64,000 nt of DNA from Monodelphis domestica. Lineage: Eukaryota > Chordata > Mammalia > Didelphimorphia > Didelphidae. A program made the position numbers and the translations under genes. The notes under the pieces were generated by a model. That model worked only from the letters and a program-made list of their open reading frames with translations. It searched no databases and had not been told where the DNA came from. The DNA lies in the NCBI RefSeq assembly GCF_027887165.1, contig NC_077228.1:106900043-106964042 (forward strand). The letters are read 5' to 3'. Below, one piece after another: positions 45,510 to 57,478 of this stretch (position 1 is the first letter of the stretch; the number at the start of each line of letters is the position of its first letter).

Positions 45510-46850
45510 GCATGTAAGCACTTAACATTTGTCAGGTTCTATGCTAAGCACTGAGGATGCAAAGAGAAAGCAAAAACAGCCTGGGTCTTGGAGAAGCTTT
45601 TAATGGGGAGACAGTATTTAAATCAGAGCACATAAAAATTCAAAGCAGAAGACTGACAGTTGGGGGAGATAGCACTTGAGCTGAACCTAAAAGAAGCCAA
45701 AGATTATAAGAATTGAAGGTTGGTTAGGAGAATATTCCAGGTGTGGAGAACCAGTACAAGGTCAGAGATTAGGGAGATGGACTATTATGTTCAAGAAATA
45801 GCAATTGGGCTGTAGAGTGTAGAAAAGGGCAGAATATAAAAAGATTGCAAAAGTAATGTGGGAAAACAAACCAAGTTTGTAGTAGGATCTTGCCCCAAGA
45901 ATGGGAGCTGAAAACTGTTCAGTCCAGAAATATGAAAGAACAATAGCCTAATAGCTGATGGAAAAGCCCCATATCTGATGGAGTAACCCAATGTATGGAT
46001 CAAGGTTTGTGTATTTAATGAGGATCTGAGGGCTTGTCACCTCCAATTCCAGGAAAAGCCCCACCTCTTCCCAGAAAAGCCCACCCCTGGGTTGGGTAGG
46101 TATGGGGGAGGGGTGCATTATAGTCTGAAAACCCTGGAAAATGAGCATTGAGGAGGTGGATCCAAATCCAGGTAGAGATGTGGTTTGGGGTCTCACATAT
46201 TGGTAATCTTGAGGACACCAAAAAAGAGAATAAGGAGCATGTGCAGGTTTGAGGGATTCACCTAGTTTGCTAAGAGTCTTTAGTGCACATGTCCCATGTT
46301 TCCACTCATTGTCCCACTTGCCATCATCTGTCAATGAAGGAAAGGTCTCATTACCCTTCTGGAATGTCCATATCAAAGATGGGAACATCAGGAAGATATA
46401 GTACAGTAGATTCCTCTCATTACTATAAGTAATAATGCCTAACAGTTCAGAACTAAAGTTATACAGAACAATATAAGCAATTAATACAGAACACCACAAA
46501 GCTGGGGTACAGAACAGAACAGTACAGGTGATTAATAATACAGAATGGTTAACTGATAATACAGATTTTATAATTTATACTTGACTAATGCTGAAACTAG
46601 TGAGAAATACAACATTTCAAACCATGAGGGTCCCACTTATATCACTGCTTACCAATACCCATTGCCCACCTCCATTGTAAGAAGGGGTCAGGTTGAGAAG
46701 AGCTTTAAATGTTGGATATCAATATTTGATCTTGGACACTGGGGTTTAATGAGCATAGAAGCGGGGTTCCATTGAAACTGGCACACTTCTACATAGGAGA
46801 ATCTCTTTGGTGGCTAGATGGAAGATGGATTAGAAATGGGAGAAACTAAA
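45510..46850 (+). repeat. Ancient repeat split by a roughly 0.8-kb insertion
   Basis: 45510-45860 and 46680-46850 look like consecutive parts of one old interspersed repeat (GAGGATGCAAAGAG ... ATTCCAGGTGTGG, then AAGAAGGGGTCAGG ... GGTGGCTAGATGGAAGATGG). The middle is foreign and may be a solo LTR: a GTAA occurs at both edges (about 45858-45861 and 46678-46681) and one edge begins TG, but the other does not end CA. The middle contains a 183-codon open frame on the - strand (46499-45948) with no similarity I recognise. Confidence 0.4.
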
Positions 46851-46889
46851 AGTAGGGAGATAAATTAAAAGACCAGAGTTGATGAGGGT

Positions 46890-48480
46890 CCTCTAATAGG
46901 ATGTTGGCTGTGAGGAGATGATGACAGTGTAGAGGCAGCAAACGTTCAGACCTCTGAAAAATCAAACCTAACAAGACAGCGCCAAGGAACCCTCCTGCTG
47001 GACTCAAAAGATACAACCCCCAAAAGCCTGAATTCGACAACACTTCAGTTTGAGAGGAAGGAAGAAGAAAGGTCCCAGAATCCCCTTCCCCACTTAGAGT
47101 GCTAAGCCTCCAGTGGCAGCTGGAACCTCTGGGCAGGCAATGGCGCTGGTCTGGAGGGAGTACCTTGTGGGCAAAGCTGTGCCAGGCTCAGAGCATTGAA
47201 CACAGGCAGTGGAAAAGCAGAAAGAGACAGTGCAGAGTGGGCAGCCCCCCCCTCCAGGAGGTTTTGTCCTCAGAGCACATCCAACCCAACCTAGCTGGAC
47301 TTAATCCCATCAAAATCTTCAGAGGGCAGGGAAGCTCAAGCTCCAATACCCCTTCCCCACTGTCTGCACTGAGAGATTTGCTGGCAAAGTTCCAAGAGAG
47401 AAGACTGACAGAAAAGCTCAAAACAGACAAAAAAAGAATGAGAGGAGCAAGAGCGTAGACAACTGCAGGAAGAAGGGGTAAATATGAGCAAACAACAGAA
47501 AGAACAAAATTACAATCAATAGCTTCTATACAGGCAATGAACAAAGAGCAAATGGAACAGAGGAGAAGGGAACACCAAGCAATAAAACAAAACCCAGCAA
47601 ATTGTATACAGACTTTGGAAGAACTCAAAATATAATTCAAAACACAATTAAGAGAGGCCGAAGACAACTGGGAAAAGAACTTAAAAAGTAAGATAAGTCA
47701 TCTGGAAACAAAAGAGAAGAAGATGTTAAGGAAAGATGTATTGAGAGAAGAAATTAAAGGCTTAGCAAATGATTGGATATTGTGGATTTTAGATATACTC
47801 CACCCTGCTTAGTTTAACAAAAGAGTAATGTCTACACCCCTACTTAAGGACTGAGTATTTAGAAGGATGGCCTGTGACAGTCATGTGCTAGAAAATGACA
47901 AATCAGAAACAACTGACAGACCCCTGGGCTGTCCTAAGTCAAACTTAAGCTACCATTGGTACATGTGAGACACAGGAAAGTGATGTAAAAATGCTTTATA
48001 TGTTTGGCATCACTTCCTCTCTCTGGACTCTTTACGCGGAGAGGTGGCTGGTAGCATGTGGAGCGTCTACATGGTGGAAGCTATTGTCTGGATTGGGAGG
48101 TGAAAGTCCTTGCTGCACTACTGGGGGAAACTTAGTAACCTAGTTCAGGTGAAGCGTCTTCTCCGATCTCTCTCAGAGTTTAGGCTGATTCCTTTCTCCT
48201 TTACCTTCCAAAACACTATTCTCTTAAGAAGCCTCTAATCTTCTGAAAAGACCTCGTGGCAGAGGTCTTTGAAACTCCCCCTGGCATAGGCTAGCCAGAG
48301 AGAATCTATACCCTTTCCCTCTCCCTTCTTAATTCCTTCCCTCTATATTAATTAAACCACCATAAAATTTCCTAATTGACTTGGGTATTTTATTTGGGAT
48401 TTTCCCTGGCGACCAATTAAATTTAGATTAAGTCACAACCCTAAAATTTCCCCTTACAATATGATGAGAAAAGATTTCAA
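46890..48480 (+). mobile_element. L1 5'UTR and ORF1 region, interrupted by a solo LTR
   Basis: The 5'UTR is G/C-richer than its surroundings. From about 47470 the sequence reads as Lys/Glu-rich L1 ORF1-like coiled coil with in-frame stops. The LTR at 47781-48458 splits it, and the L1 resumes with ATGATGAGAAAAGATTTCAAG. Confidence 0.65.
47781..48458 (+). mobile_element. Solo LTR of an endogenous retrovirus, 4-bp target duplication
   Basis: 678 bp, begins TGTGGATTTT and ends CCCCTTACA, flanked by ATAT (47777-47780 and 48459-48462). Near the 3' side it carries ATTAATTAAACC, then ATAAAATTTCC, a plausible polyadenylation region, and it shares that segment with the LTR at 59252. A 4-bp duplication is typical of class I (gamma-like) elements. 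Confidence 0.88.
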
Positions 48481-50030
48481 GAATGGCACCAAGATGGCAA
48501 ATCCAGGGTGAATACCAAGGTGGTGGTCCTCAACAGTAATAGGGAAGTTCAGAAAGAGGTGGAGGATTTACCATTTTGTTTTGCTTTGCTCCTTCTAAGA
48601 AAAAGTGAAAGATTTTATTAAAAATTAAGAGGAATCAGAGTATTTTAAGTTTATTCTTGGAACAGAGGCCTATCTTCTTAGTTATGGCATACTTCTGGTA
48701 CTGCTATATGTTGGTTGCAACACCTTGTCAACCAAGAAGTAAGAGAAGTAGCATCAAGGATGTCATCAGATGGATGACTAAGATGAACCTTTCATGTGAT
48801 GATAATGATTGGTTATTCATTAACACTCCATATTTTCCATTGGTAGCTATTTAATAATGTCAATAGAACTCAAGGCAGCTTCCCAAAGCACTGATCAGAT
48901 CCTCAGTGGTAGGCTTCTAGGAGAATATCAACAAAGATAACAGAATGAGGAGGTGGATAGGGATGGGTTGTCTTTTGAAATGTTTACTCTGATGAATGAT
49001 ATGAGAGATCCATTGAAGCATCTGGAAGTAAATACTCTCTAAGGTACTAAGGTTTCTCTGTCACTGGAATATTAGCAGTTTATTAACAGGGACTGCATGT
49101 TTTTTGAATGACTTTTAAGTCTATGTTCAGAGATAAACCATTAGCGAGAAGGATGTATGTGAAGAAGTGATGGGATTGACTTTCTACACTCATTTAATGA
49201 GCCAGTGATAGAGAAACCTAAGATAGCAGGAGTCACAATCTTAGATCACCCTTGTCCAATCACCTAGAGATCTTCTATTGGCATCAACCCTTACTTCATC
49301 TCAGTTTTTCCCCTTTTAAAATAAGAGAGCTAAGACACATACCATCTAAGGCTCTCTGGAAAACAAAGCACACCTGCATACATGAGCTTCAAATATAGCT
49401 TCAGATATTCTATATCACCATTTTCATGGAAAATTTTTTTTTCTTTTGAAAATTGTGCAAATTTAAGGTGACTAAAATGTATGTTCCTTCAAGTAGGCCC
49501 TGTAATGGGACTGTACTAACACTGAACTGTGTAGGCCTGGAGCTGGCTCCCCAGAGCCGCTCCCCCTACCCCCCATGTCTGTACCACTCAATGGTCTTAC
49601 AGGAGTCAGTTAAGAGAACAGTGAAGAGACTAAGAACCACATAGATAAAAAGGTTAATGAAGGCCAGACCACTGTGTGCCAAAGAGACTAGAAAAGTCCG
49701 AAGCACATCCCTGTTAGTGTGTAAAAACAAGCATTCAAACCCACCAAGAGGGTGGGTCCGGCTCCAGCCTGAGCTAATCTCAGAAATCCAGCCTAGGTAG
49801 ATGGCCACCACAAAGGAATAGAAATGTTTGACACTGGATAGGGAAACTACAGCACTTCCAGGAGGATATTATATTTCTGGAAGGTGAGGCAGCAGATGAC
49901 ACCAACCCAAAGGTGTTCCCATAGCATTTTGCCCTACTCAATATCAGTAGTTAATCAGCCAGTTAGACTCTATTGTTCTCAAAACTTTTCCATCAAGGAG
50001 ATGGGCTGCAAAGGCCTCTCAGTTTTACCT
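48463..50030. other. Intergenic, nothing recognised
   Basis: Apart from the short L1 remnant at its start I see no repeat or gene that I can support. Confidence 0.45.
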
Positions 50031-50034
50031 TTGT

Positions 50035-50665
50035 AACTTCTCTCACCTCCTTTTCTCCTCCAATAACTGTCCCCATCTTGGTGCAGGCCCTTATCTTCTC
50101 ACCCCTGGACTATTGCAGTAGACTTCTGGTTGGTCTACCTGGTTGCCATACGACCTTCTCCACTCCAGTCCACTTAGCTAGCTGCCTGTGATTTTTCTGA
50201 AGTGCAGGTCCAACCACATCACCTCCCTACTACCTCCAGGGTCTGATACCAAATCCTGTTTGACTTCCAAAGCTCTTCACCTTCCCAGTCTTAGACTTTT
50301 CACTCTTCTTCCATGTAGTGACACTGGCCTCCTTCCTATTCTTCTAACAAGTCACTCCCATCTCCCAACTCGGGGCATTTTCACTGCATGTCCATTATAC
50401 ATGGAATGTTGTCCCATCTCATCTTTACTTCTTTACTTCCATGACTTCCTTCCAGTCCCAGCTACAACCCCATCTACCTTCTACAAGAACCCTTTTCTAA
50501 TCCTTCTTAATTCTAGTGCCTCTCCTCTGTAGATTATTACCTATTTATCTTATTTGTACGTAGTTCTTTGGGTGTCTTCCCCACATTAGACTGGGAGCTC
50601 CTTGAAAGAAAGAATGGTCTTTTGCCTTTCTTTATATCCCCAGCACTTAACAATGATTCATACTC
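50035..50665 (+). mobile_element. L2 LINE 3' region
   Basis: GGACTATTGCAGTAGACTTC, CCAACCACATCACCTCCCTA, GGCATTTTCACTGCATG, CTGGGAGCTCCTTGAAAG and TATCCCCAGCACTTAAC are the ordered hallmarks of an L2 3' end. Confidence 0.85.
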
Positions 50666-50678
50666 AAAGAGAGAGCAA

Positions 50679-50815
50679 GGGGGCAGCTAAGTGGCTCAGT
50701 GAATAGAGAGCCAGAGCAAGCAAGTCACTTAGCCCCAATTGCCTATCCCTTGCTGTTGTTCCACCTTGGAACTGATACTGATACTAACAATTTTAAGATG
50801 GAAGCTAAGAATTAT
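50679..50815 (+). mobile_element. Marsupial SINE with internal deletion
   Basis: GGGGGCAGCTAAGTGGCTCA joins GCAAGTCACTTAGCCCC directly, so the central part, including the B box, is missing. Confidence 0.8.
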
Positions 50816-50816
50816 G

Positions 50817-50848
50817 AGAGAGAGAGATTCCAGGGTGGGGGTGGGGAG

Positions 50849-50890
<42 letters not shown>
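50817..50890. repeat. GA microsatellite
   Basis: A GAGAGAGA run of about 38 bases ends at about 50888, preceded by G-rich sequence, at the tail of a SINE. Confidence 0.9.
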
Positions 50891-50891
<1 letters not shown>

Positions 50892-51289
50892 TCCTACTCT
50901 AGAAAGTTAATTTTCTTCCTGAAGTCATCAATACTTAACTTCTTTTCTGCTGGGTGTTTAGTAAATGTTTAGTGACTGACAGGTCCTCATCACTGAGAGT
51001 CCTTAGGTTTTTCCAAAAAGAAGTTGTCCAAATGGAAACACAAGAATGTTACATCCAAATCACATTTTGGACTGAGATTGTTACCATTTTCTTGGTGGGG
51101 TTTTTTGCCTTGTATTTTCCCCAAAAGTTCTTAAGAACCTCTAAAAATCATTTCCCCTTCATTCAGCTGAAATGTTTGTCTTCCATCACTTCCCTTATTT
51201 AAAGACTCCAAAATAATATCCTCTTTGATTTTAGCCTTACTGTTTCTTGGAAATTTATTTTTCAGACAAAATCTGTGTTATTTTGATCC

Positions 51290-51515
51290 ATTTCTTCATC
51301 AGAATATTTTTTATTAAATTAAGTAGAACCTAATAACTTTTTTTTTCAAAACCTACACATGCAGGTATTTTTTCACCAATATATTTTGATAACTATTTCA
51401 ATATAATTGATTTTCTTTTTAATTCTATATAGCATTTGGAGAAGGGATTCAAAGACCTTACCAGACTGCCAAAGGGAGTCCATGACATGACAAAGGTGAA
51501 GAGCCTCTGAACTAG
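51290..51515. mobile_element. Interspersed repeat, same family as 36320-36460
   Basis: TATTTTGATAACTATTTCAA, CCAGACTGCCAAAGGGAGTC and GGTGAAGAGCCTCTGAAC follow the family order. Confidence 0.5.
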
Positions 51516-51519
51516 TAGT

Positions 51520-52780
51520 AGACATAACACATTTTTCTTCCCTGGAATCAAGTTTTGCCCTTTGAAGTCATATTTCACAATATGTTAGTATTTTCCTTTC
51601 TCTGCTGTCCCATTCATAAATAAAACAACAGCATCTGATATACCCAAGTGTTAACATTAGTAAAAAGAGCAATTATAGGTAAGATATACCAACGATACTT
51701 GTTATAATGCTTCTTAAAAAAGATTGAATGTTTTTGAATATATTCTCATGCCCTCTTGCAAGATATTCCATATCCCATCCTTTTAGTCTAGCAACTAACA
51801 ACAAATTTATTTTAATATTCTTGGGTAAGTTGCCAAAGTCATTGAGTTATTAAGTGAAGATCTGAAGAATGGTTATTTCAAATGAGCGAGTGTCACCTTG
51901 CTGACCCATTTTGGCTGCTCAGCCACATTACAATCTTGACCCATCAGATCTCATCGACGTCTACATTCCTTTTGATTGTTTTGGTACATGTGGTTCCTTT
52001 AGAGTTGATGGTAGATTTGGACATTGGGCTCTATATTTAGACTTGGAGATAGATGATCACTGATAGAGTTGTTTGGCAAAAATTGAAATCTGTTCAATGG
52101 ACTTTTGTTGTCTTTCCAGTCCTGTGACCTGCAAACAGCATGTGCCAAGATCCATGTAGCTAACCAGTTAGTAGGTTAACAAGTAATTCAGCACAGTCGA
52201 AGGCTCCAGTCTTCCTTTTAATCACCTCTTTTACAATGAAAACAAGAAATGTTTTCTTAAATGAAGAATAAAATTTTGTCTCTGAGCTAATTCACTGTAG
52301 ACATAACAAAAACCATTGGGATCGCTGATGTGCGTAGCAGCTACACTAAGAATTTAAGGTGATGCCCACCAAAGTCTACCAAAGACAAAAGTTTTAGGAA
52401 ACAGGATTAGAAACAATAACGATGTGGACCAAAGGATGCCTGGCGCACAACTCACAGAACAGTCTGCTAGAGAGAGGAAGTTTCCCTGCATGGCTGAATT
52501 CACATGAACATGCCTCATGCCACATCCCAGAAGCTGGGACTTCACACCATGTCTAAGGGCAAGCCGACAGTGACTTCTCACAACTACTTCCTCTCAGCCA
52601 TAACACATTTTATTAGTGCTATATATCACATACTTTTACACTTCACATGTCACTCAATAATGGTGGGTGCAAAAATGCAAATGGAACATTTAAAATTCAG
52701 CATAAAAATGCATCGACAACAAAAAATGTCCATGTGATAAAATGCGTTGAACAAAAGGTACTTTTCTAAATGCTATGATA
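51520..52780. other. Intergenic, nothing recognised
   Basis: No repeat hallmark, coding frame or RNA motif that I can support. Confidence 0.4.
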
Positions 52781-52784
52781 AATT

Positions 52785-52985
52785 TTTTTTAAACATTATT
52801 TTATTTGATCATTTTCAAATGGTATTCATTAGAAACAAAGATCACCTTTTTTTTCCTTACCCCTCTCCCCACCCCTCCCATTGGCGATGCGTGATTCCTC
52901 TGGGTGTCACATGCATCCTCAACCCGAGCCCATTTCCATGCTATTCCTTTCCATAGTAGGGTGTTCATTCAGAGTCTCTCCTCAA
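52785..52985 (-). mobile_element. L1 3' end, inverted
   Basis: AAACATTATTTTATTTGATC, GATGCGTGATTCCTCTGGGT and GAGTCTCTCCTCAATCATG are the complement of the L1 3' ends at 3.4 and 60.3 kb. Confidence 0.88.
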
Positions 52986-53177
52986 TCATGATAAAAATTT
53001 TAAACTATTCTATGATTTCATTGTCAGGGTAGGAAGTTCAGGCGATGAACTTACTCTGCAGTGCAGGTAGCAGCTTCTCTGTCTTAGATATGGAACTTGA
53101 ACCCAGGACTTCCTGACTCCTCAAATCTATTTCATCTGCTAGGCCAAGCTAGTTCTTGGAAGAGGAAGATGATCCGA

Positions 53178-53394
53178 AATCAAGGCTTGGGTTCAAATTC
53201 TTTCTCTTAATAGCTACACAAAATGGGTGTGATATAATATCCTGGAGAGAGCACCAGACTCAAAATCAAGGCTTGGGTTCAAATTCTTTCTCTTAATAGC
53301 TACATGAAGTGGGCATGATATAAAATAGTAGAAAGAGCACCAGATTCAAAATCAAGGGGTGGGTTCAAATTCTTTCTAAAAAAAATGGGCATGT
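53178..53394 (+). repeat. Tandem triplication of a MIR segment, 86-bp unit
   Basis: AATCAAGG followed by GGGTTCAAATTCTTTCT begins at 53178, 53264 and 53350, exactly 86 bases apart. Units 1 and 2 also share TCTTAATAGCTACA. The unit is the body of a MIR (GAGCACCAGA...GGGTTCAAAT). Confidence 0.88.
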
Positions 53395-53545
53395 GTCTTT
53401 ATTTCACTGGGTCTCAGTTTCTTCTGTAAAATAAATAAAACTTGTAGTTCTTACCTTGTAGGTTTGTAGGGATAATATGAGATAATTAAAAGTACTTTCC
53501 AAATTCTATAGTACTGTATTAACTCTAAGTTGTTTAGGGCCCAAA
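53380..53545 (+). mobile_element. MIR 3' half
   Basis: CTGGGTCTCAGTTTCTTCTG, GATAATATGAGATAATTAA and AAGTACTTTCCAAATTCTATAG; this is the rest of the MIR whose front is triplicated. Confidence 0.75.
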
Positions 53546-53574
53546 GAAACAATGGTCCCTGGAGCGTTAGCTGA

Positions 53575-53770
53575 CATTTATATAGGCATCTTTTAGATAC
53601 TCATTTAATCCTTTTAGCAATCCTGAGGTAATTGGTATCCCCATTTTGCAAATAGGAAACCAGGTTCAGCAAGATGTGAGTTGGCCAAGGTCACACAGCT
53701 ATTAAGTAAGTATTAGAATGCAAACTCAAGTCCTTTCTGAATCATCTAATGCTTTCTCTAGCATACATCC
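53575..53770 (+). mobile_element. MIR/CORE-SINE copy
   Basis: CATTTATATAGGCATC, CATTTTGCAAATAGGAAACC and GGTCACACAGCTATTAAGTA. Confidence 0.7.
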
Positions 53771-53914
53771 CTTGCTAGGTCTTGTCTCCTAGATCCCCCT
53801 CAATACAGATGTTTCGCCAAATTGAGATACAGTACCTAAGTCCTAATGGGCAACAGAGTGGAGCAGAGTTGCAGTGAGCTACCTCAGGCTCTCAAAAAAG
53901 TGACAGAATCCTTG

Positions 53915-54204
53915 CTTTGAATAAAAGCACCCTGTCATGTCATATGCACAAAGATGCTCAAAATGTTTTCGTTAAAGATGCTGGGCAGCATTTTGTACAC
54001 ATCCTCTCCTGTTAGTTTACATGACTTAGGAAAGGTTGCAAGCCAGGCTAGGCTGAAATAAACCAACCCTGCCTAACCAGGATTCCTCCTGATGTTGATT
54101 GGCCACTCAGCTGGGTTCCTCATCCAATTACTGTCTTTGGATGAATTTATCAACTGCCAATACCCAAGAATATAAAAAGAGCCTTTGTCAGGGGAAAAAA
54201 AAAA
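53915..54204 (+). mobile_element. Unidentified retroposed unit with poly-A and 10-bp duplication
   Basis: 290 bp ending in an A-run (about 54195-54204) and flanked by AGAATCCTTG at 53905-53914 and 54205-54214. It has none of the SINE hallmarks of the window; it carries ATATAAAAAG near its end, which could be an LTR-like TATA box. Origin unknown. Confidence 0.45.
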
Positions 54205-54214
54205 AGAATCCTTG

Positions 54215-55645
54215 GTCCAATTTCTCTTATACTTTGTCTTCTACAGTGATCTCTCAGTCTTCCACAAATGAGATAATGTGTAAAAAAAAACTTTGCAAAT
54301 TTTAAAACTCTCCAATGTCACTTAATTCCACTTTAGTTTTACACAATTCATATATAGAGCTAAACTTTATTAGTTTAGTGTGAGGAAGTTTAGGGTACAC
54401 ACCATATATATAGTTAGGGAAGTCACAAGTATTCAGCTAACCTGGCACATGGGCTTTTGAAGCATTAAATCTCTTCCAGGCACTCCTTGTTTTTTATTAC
54501 CTCTGGGGCTCACAGACCCTTTCTTTGAGCCCAACCCTTGGAATTATGGTTAGTCTTGCTAGTTCCTGCCTTTTGCTTTCTAGTCCAAGGCTGAGCTATT
54601 TCCTTTAGCCCACTCTTAGTCTGTAGAGAAACAAGATCTTTTACTGTTTAGCTCCAGGTCCACCCCTTTTGGCTCCTGGTCAAAACTGCTAGCCTGACAG
54701 CCACTGGCCTTACCAACTCAACCATTCTCCCCCTAGGCTTTGTCCCAGAGGAAATCTCTGAGAAAGCATGTAGTTATATTTTAAAAATTATTTACTTTAT
54801 CTGTTTTTTTTTCCCCTCCCTTTGCTTTTAGAGTCTAAGATCCAGTTTTTCTAATCTTTTTTTTTTTTTCCTAATCCTTCCCTCTGGATCAGCTCAATCT
54901 GGCTTTTTAGTAATAGACCTTTTAATATCTTTAGAATGTTGACCCCATTGAAAGTTTTCTCCTTGGAGCCCATTACCAGCTCCCTTCTCCATCTCTAGTC
55001 TTCAGGAAGTCACAGGGTACTCTAGTGATCTGAATGTAGGCTGTACTTCCTTCCCTTCCCTTATAAAACAGTTTAATTTATAATTTCATGGAAACAGTTT
55101 CAACCATAATGGTCTTCCCAGCAGCAATAGGGTCTTCCCACTGACTCACTAAGAACCTGGAAGAGCATATTTGGAGAAGGCTTTATGTGTTGCTATTGTT
55201 GATCCTTGCAAGATTAGGCAGGAAGTGGGCCTTTCTGCTTTCAAGTCTCCCATGGCATCCTCTTGCTCCCAGTCTCCAGGGTGAGGACTTTGGTTCATAA
55301 TGTACTCTGCCCCTCCCCCACAAAAAAATTTTGAGACCATTTACTGAGTTCCCTTTATTTTTCCCTTTTCATTTCATGTCCCTCTGAAATCATCCTCCAT
55401 TATCTTTTTCAATCCAGCCTCTCATCCTTCCTCCTAAGGCCAATCCCTCTATGTGTACCCTTGATCCTAATTGTCTCCAGTAGATTGTGCCTCTCCCCTC
55501 CCTGTAATCATTCATACTCTGATTTTTAATCTTCTCTTTTCTACTGATTCCTTTCCTAATGCCTCCAGAGGGACCCATGTCTACTCTATCTTTTAAAAAC
55601 CCTCACTAGATCCTTTCACCCTTATTTCTCTCCTCATCTAAACTT
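54215..55645. other. Pyrimidine-rich intergenic stretch
   Basis: Long T/C-rich tracts, possibly the 5' part of the L2 that becomes recognisable at 55650; no gene seen. Confidence 0.4.
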
Positions 55646-55649
55646 GAAA

Positions 55650-56346
55650 ACGCTATCTACACTAGTGCCCTTTTCTCAATTCTGGAGTCTGGTTTTCAAC
55701 GTAATCATTCAACCAAAATTGCTCCCTCGAACAGTACCTGTAATCTCTTAGTTGCCAAATCCTTTTTTTCTCCATCCTCCTCTTTATTGTCTTCTGTAGC
55801 ATATGACACAATTGACTACTTTCTTTTCCTGAATAGTCATTCCTCTGGGTTTTCCTCACAAATAGGGCCATTCCTTTTCCATTTCCTTTGCTGAATCATC
55901 ATTTGTATTATGTTTGTTAATGGTGGGTGTCCTTCAGAGCTCTGAGGTCATTTTTCTCTATGTATAAGATCTCTTATTAGGTGATCTCATCAGCTACTAT
56001 GACTTCAGTTATCATTTCTATTTTGAGAATTCTTAGATCTTTATCCCTACCCCTTCTCCTGAGCTCTAGTTCTACATTACAAACTACCTATTGGGTATTT
56101 CATACTGGAATCCTGAAACATTTTGCACTCAATACGTCTGAAACAACTCATTTTCTTTCCCCCCCAAACTCACCCTTCTTTTGAAGTTCCCTGTTACTGC
56201 TGGATACAACACTATCCTCCCAGTCATTGACTCAAGTTTATGACTTTGGTGTCATCATGAATTCCTTAGTTTTATACTACTTATTCTATCAATTGCCAAA
56301 TATGGTAGTTTCTACCTCTGTAACATTTCTAGTATATATCACCTTT
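55650..56346 (+). mobile_element. L2 LINE reverse-transcriptase region, first part
   Basis: Degraded L2 ORF2: AGCATATGACACAATTGACT (AFDT-like), GGTGATCTCATCAGC and TTGCACTCAATACGTCTGAA follow the L2 order. It is broken off by the - strand L1 and resumes at 62246. Confidence 0.75.
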
Positions 56347-57151
56347 TTTTTTTTATGATGCATAGTGATTTTTAAAATTAAGTTTAATTAATTAATTTAG
56401 AATATTTTTCCATGGTTACAAGATTCATGTTCTTTCCCTCCCCTCCTCCCACCCTTTTCCTGTAGACAATGAACAATTTCACAGGGTTTTACATGTGTCA
56501 TTGATCAAGACCTATTTCCAAATTATTGATATTTGCACTAGGGTGATCATTTTGAGTCTATATTCCCAATCATGTCCCCATCAAACCATGTGGTCAAGAA
56601 GTTGTTTTTCTTCTGTGTCTCTACTCCTATGGTTCTTTCTCTGGATGTGTATAGTGTTCTTTCTCATAAGTCCCTTAGAATTGTCCTCAATCATTTCATT
56701 GTTGCTAGTTGAAAAGTCCATTACATTTGATTATGCCACAGTGTATCCATCTCTGTGTATAAGGTTCTCCTGGTTCTGCTCCTTTCATTCTGCATTCATT
56801 CCTGGAGGTCTTTCCAGTTCACATGGAAATCCTCCAGTTCATTATTCCTTTGGGCACAATAGTATTCCATCACCAACAGATAACACAATTTGTTCAGCCA
56901 TTCCCCAGTCAGAGGGCATCCCCTCTTTTTCCATTTTTTTTTTTGCCACCATAAAGAACCCGGATATAAATATTTTTGTACAAGGTTTTTTCCTTATTAT
57001 CTCTTTGGAATATAAACCCAGCAGTGGTATTGCTGGATCAAAGAGCAGGCAGTCTTTTAACACCATTTGGGCATAGTTCCAAATTGCCATCCAGAATGGT
57101 TCATAACTCCATCAGCAATGTATTAATGTCCTAATTTTGCTAAATCCCCTC

Positions 57152-57478
57152 TGTAATAAGTGAAAATTAATATATCTACCCCATTATTAGTTTTATACAG
57201 TTTATTAATAGGAAAGGTAGTTCAGCATAGTTTAAAATCTCTTTTTTACTCTATTTCCTCTGATCACATTTCCTCTATTTTCCATTAATCTTTCTCTCCC
57301 TCACCTGTCTCTCCAGTCCCATGTCCATCCAAGAAGCCCAGGTATGCCCCACCTACATTCTTTTACTGACCTTCAGATGTTCACCTAAGCAAACTCTGGC
57401 ACAACCCCAGCATGCAAAGAATCCTAATGGACAGGTCAGGAACCCATGAGGGGGAGGGGATAAGATCTCCCGAGTACA
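57152..57478 (-). mobile_element. Short solo LTR in the L1, 4-bp target duplication
   Basis: 327 bp, TGTAATAAGT ... CGAGTACA, flanked by CCTC (57148-57151 and 57479-57482). Removing it and one CCTC restores the continuous L1 sequence AAATCCCCTCCAAC. The - strand carries AATAAA close to the 3' end, which sets the orientation. Confidence 0.9.

Noticed and set aside
47188..47667. 159-aa - strand Leu/Cys-rich frame that looks like a membrane protein
   Set aside because: It is the antisense of L1 5'UTR and ORF1; Lys/Glu-rich ORF1 codons read backwards give Leu/Phe/Ser-rich frames.
50817..50890. CRISPR-like or satellite array
   Set aside because: It is a plain GA microsatellite at a SINE tail.
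56495..57076. 193-aa + strand open frame
   Set aside because: It is the antisense of the L1 3' end; the real coding trace is on the - strand.
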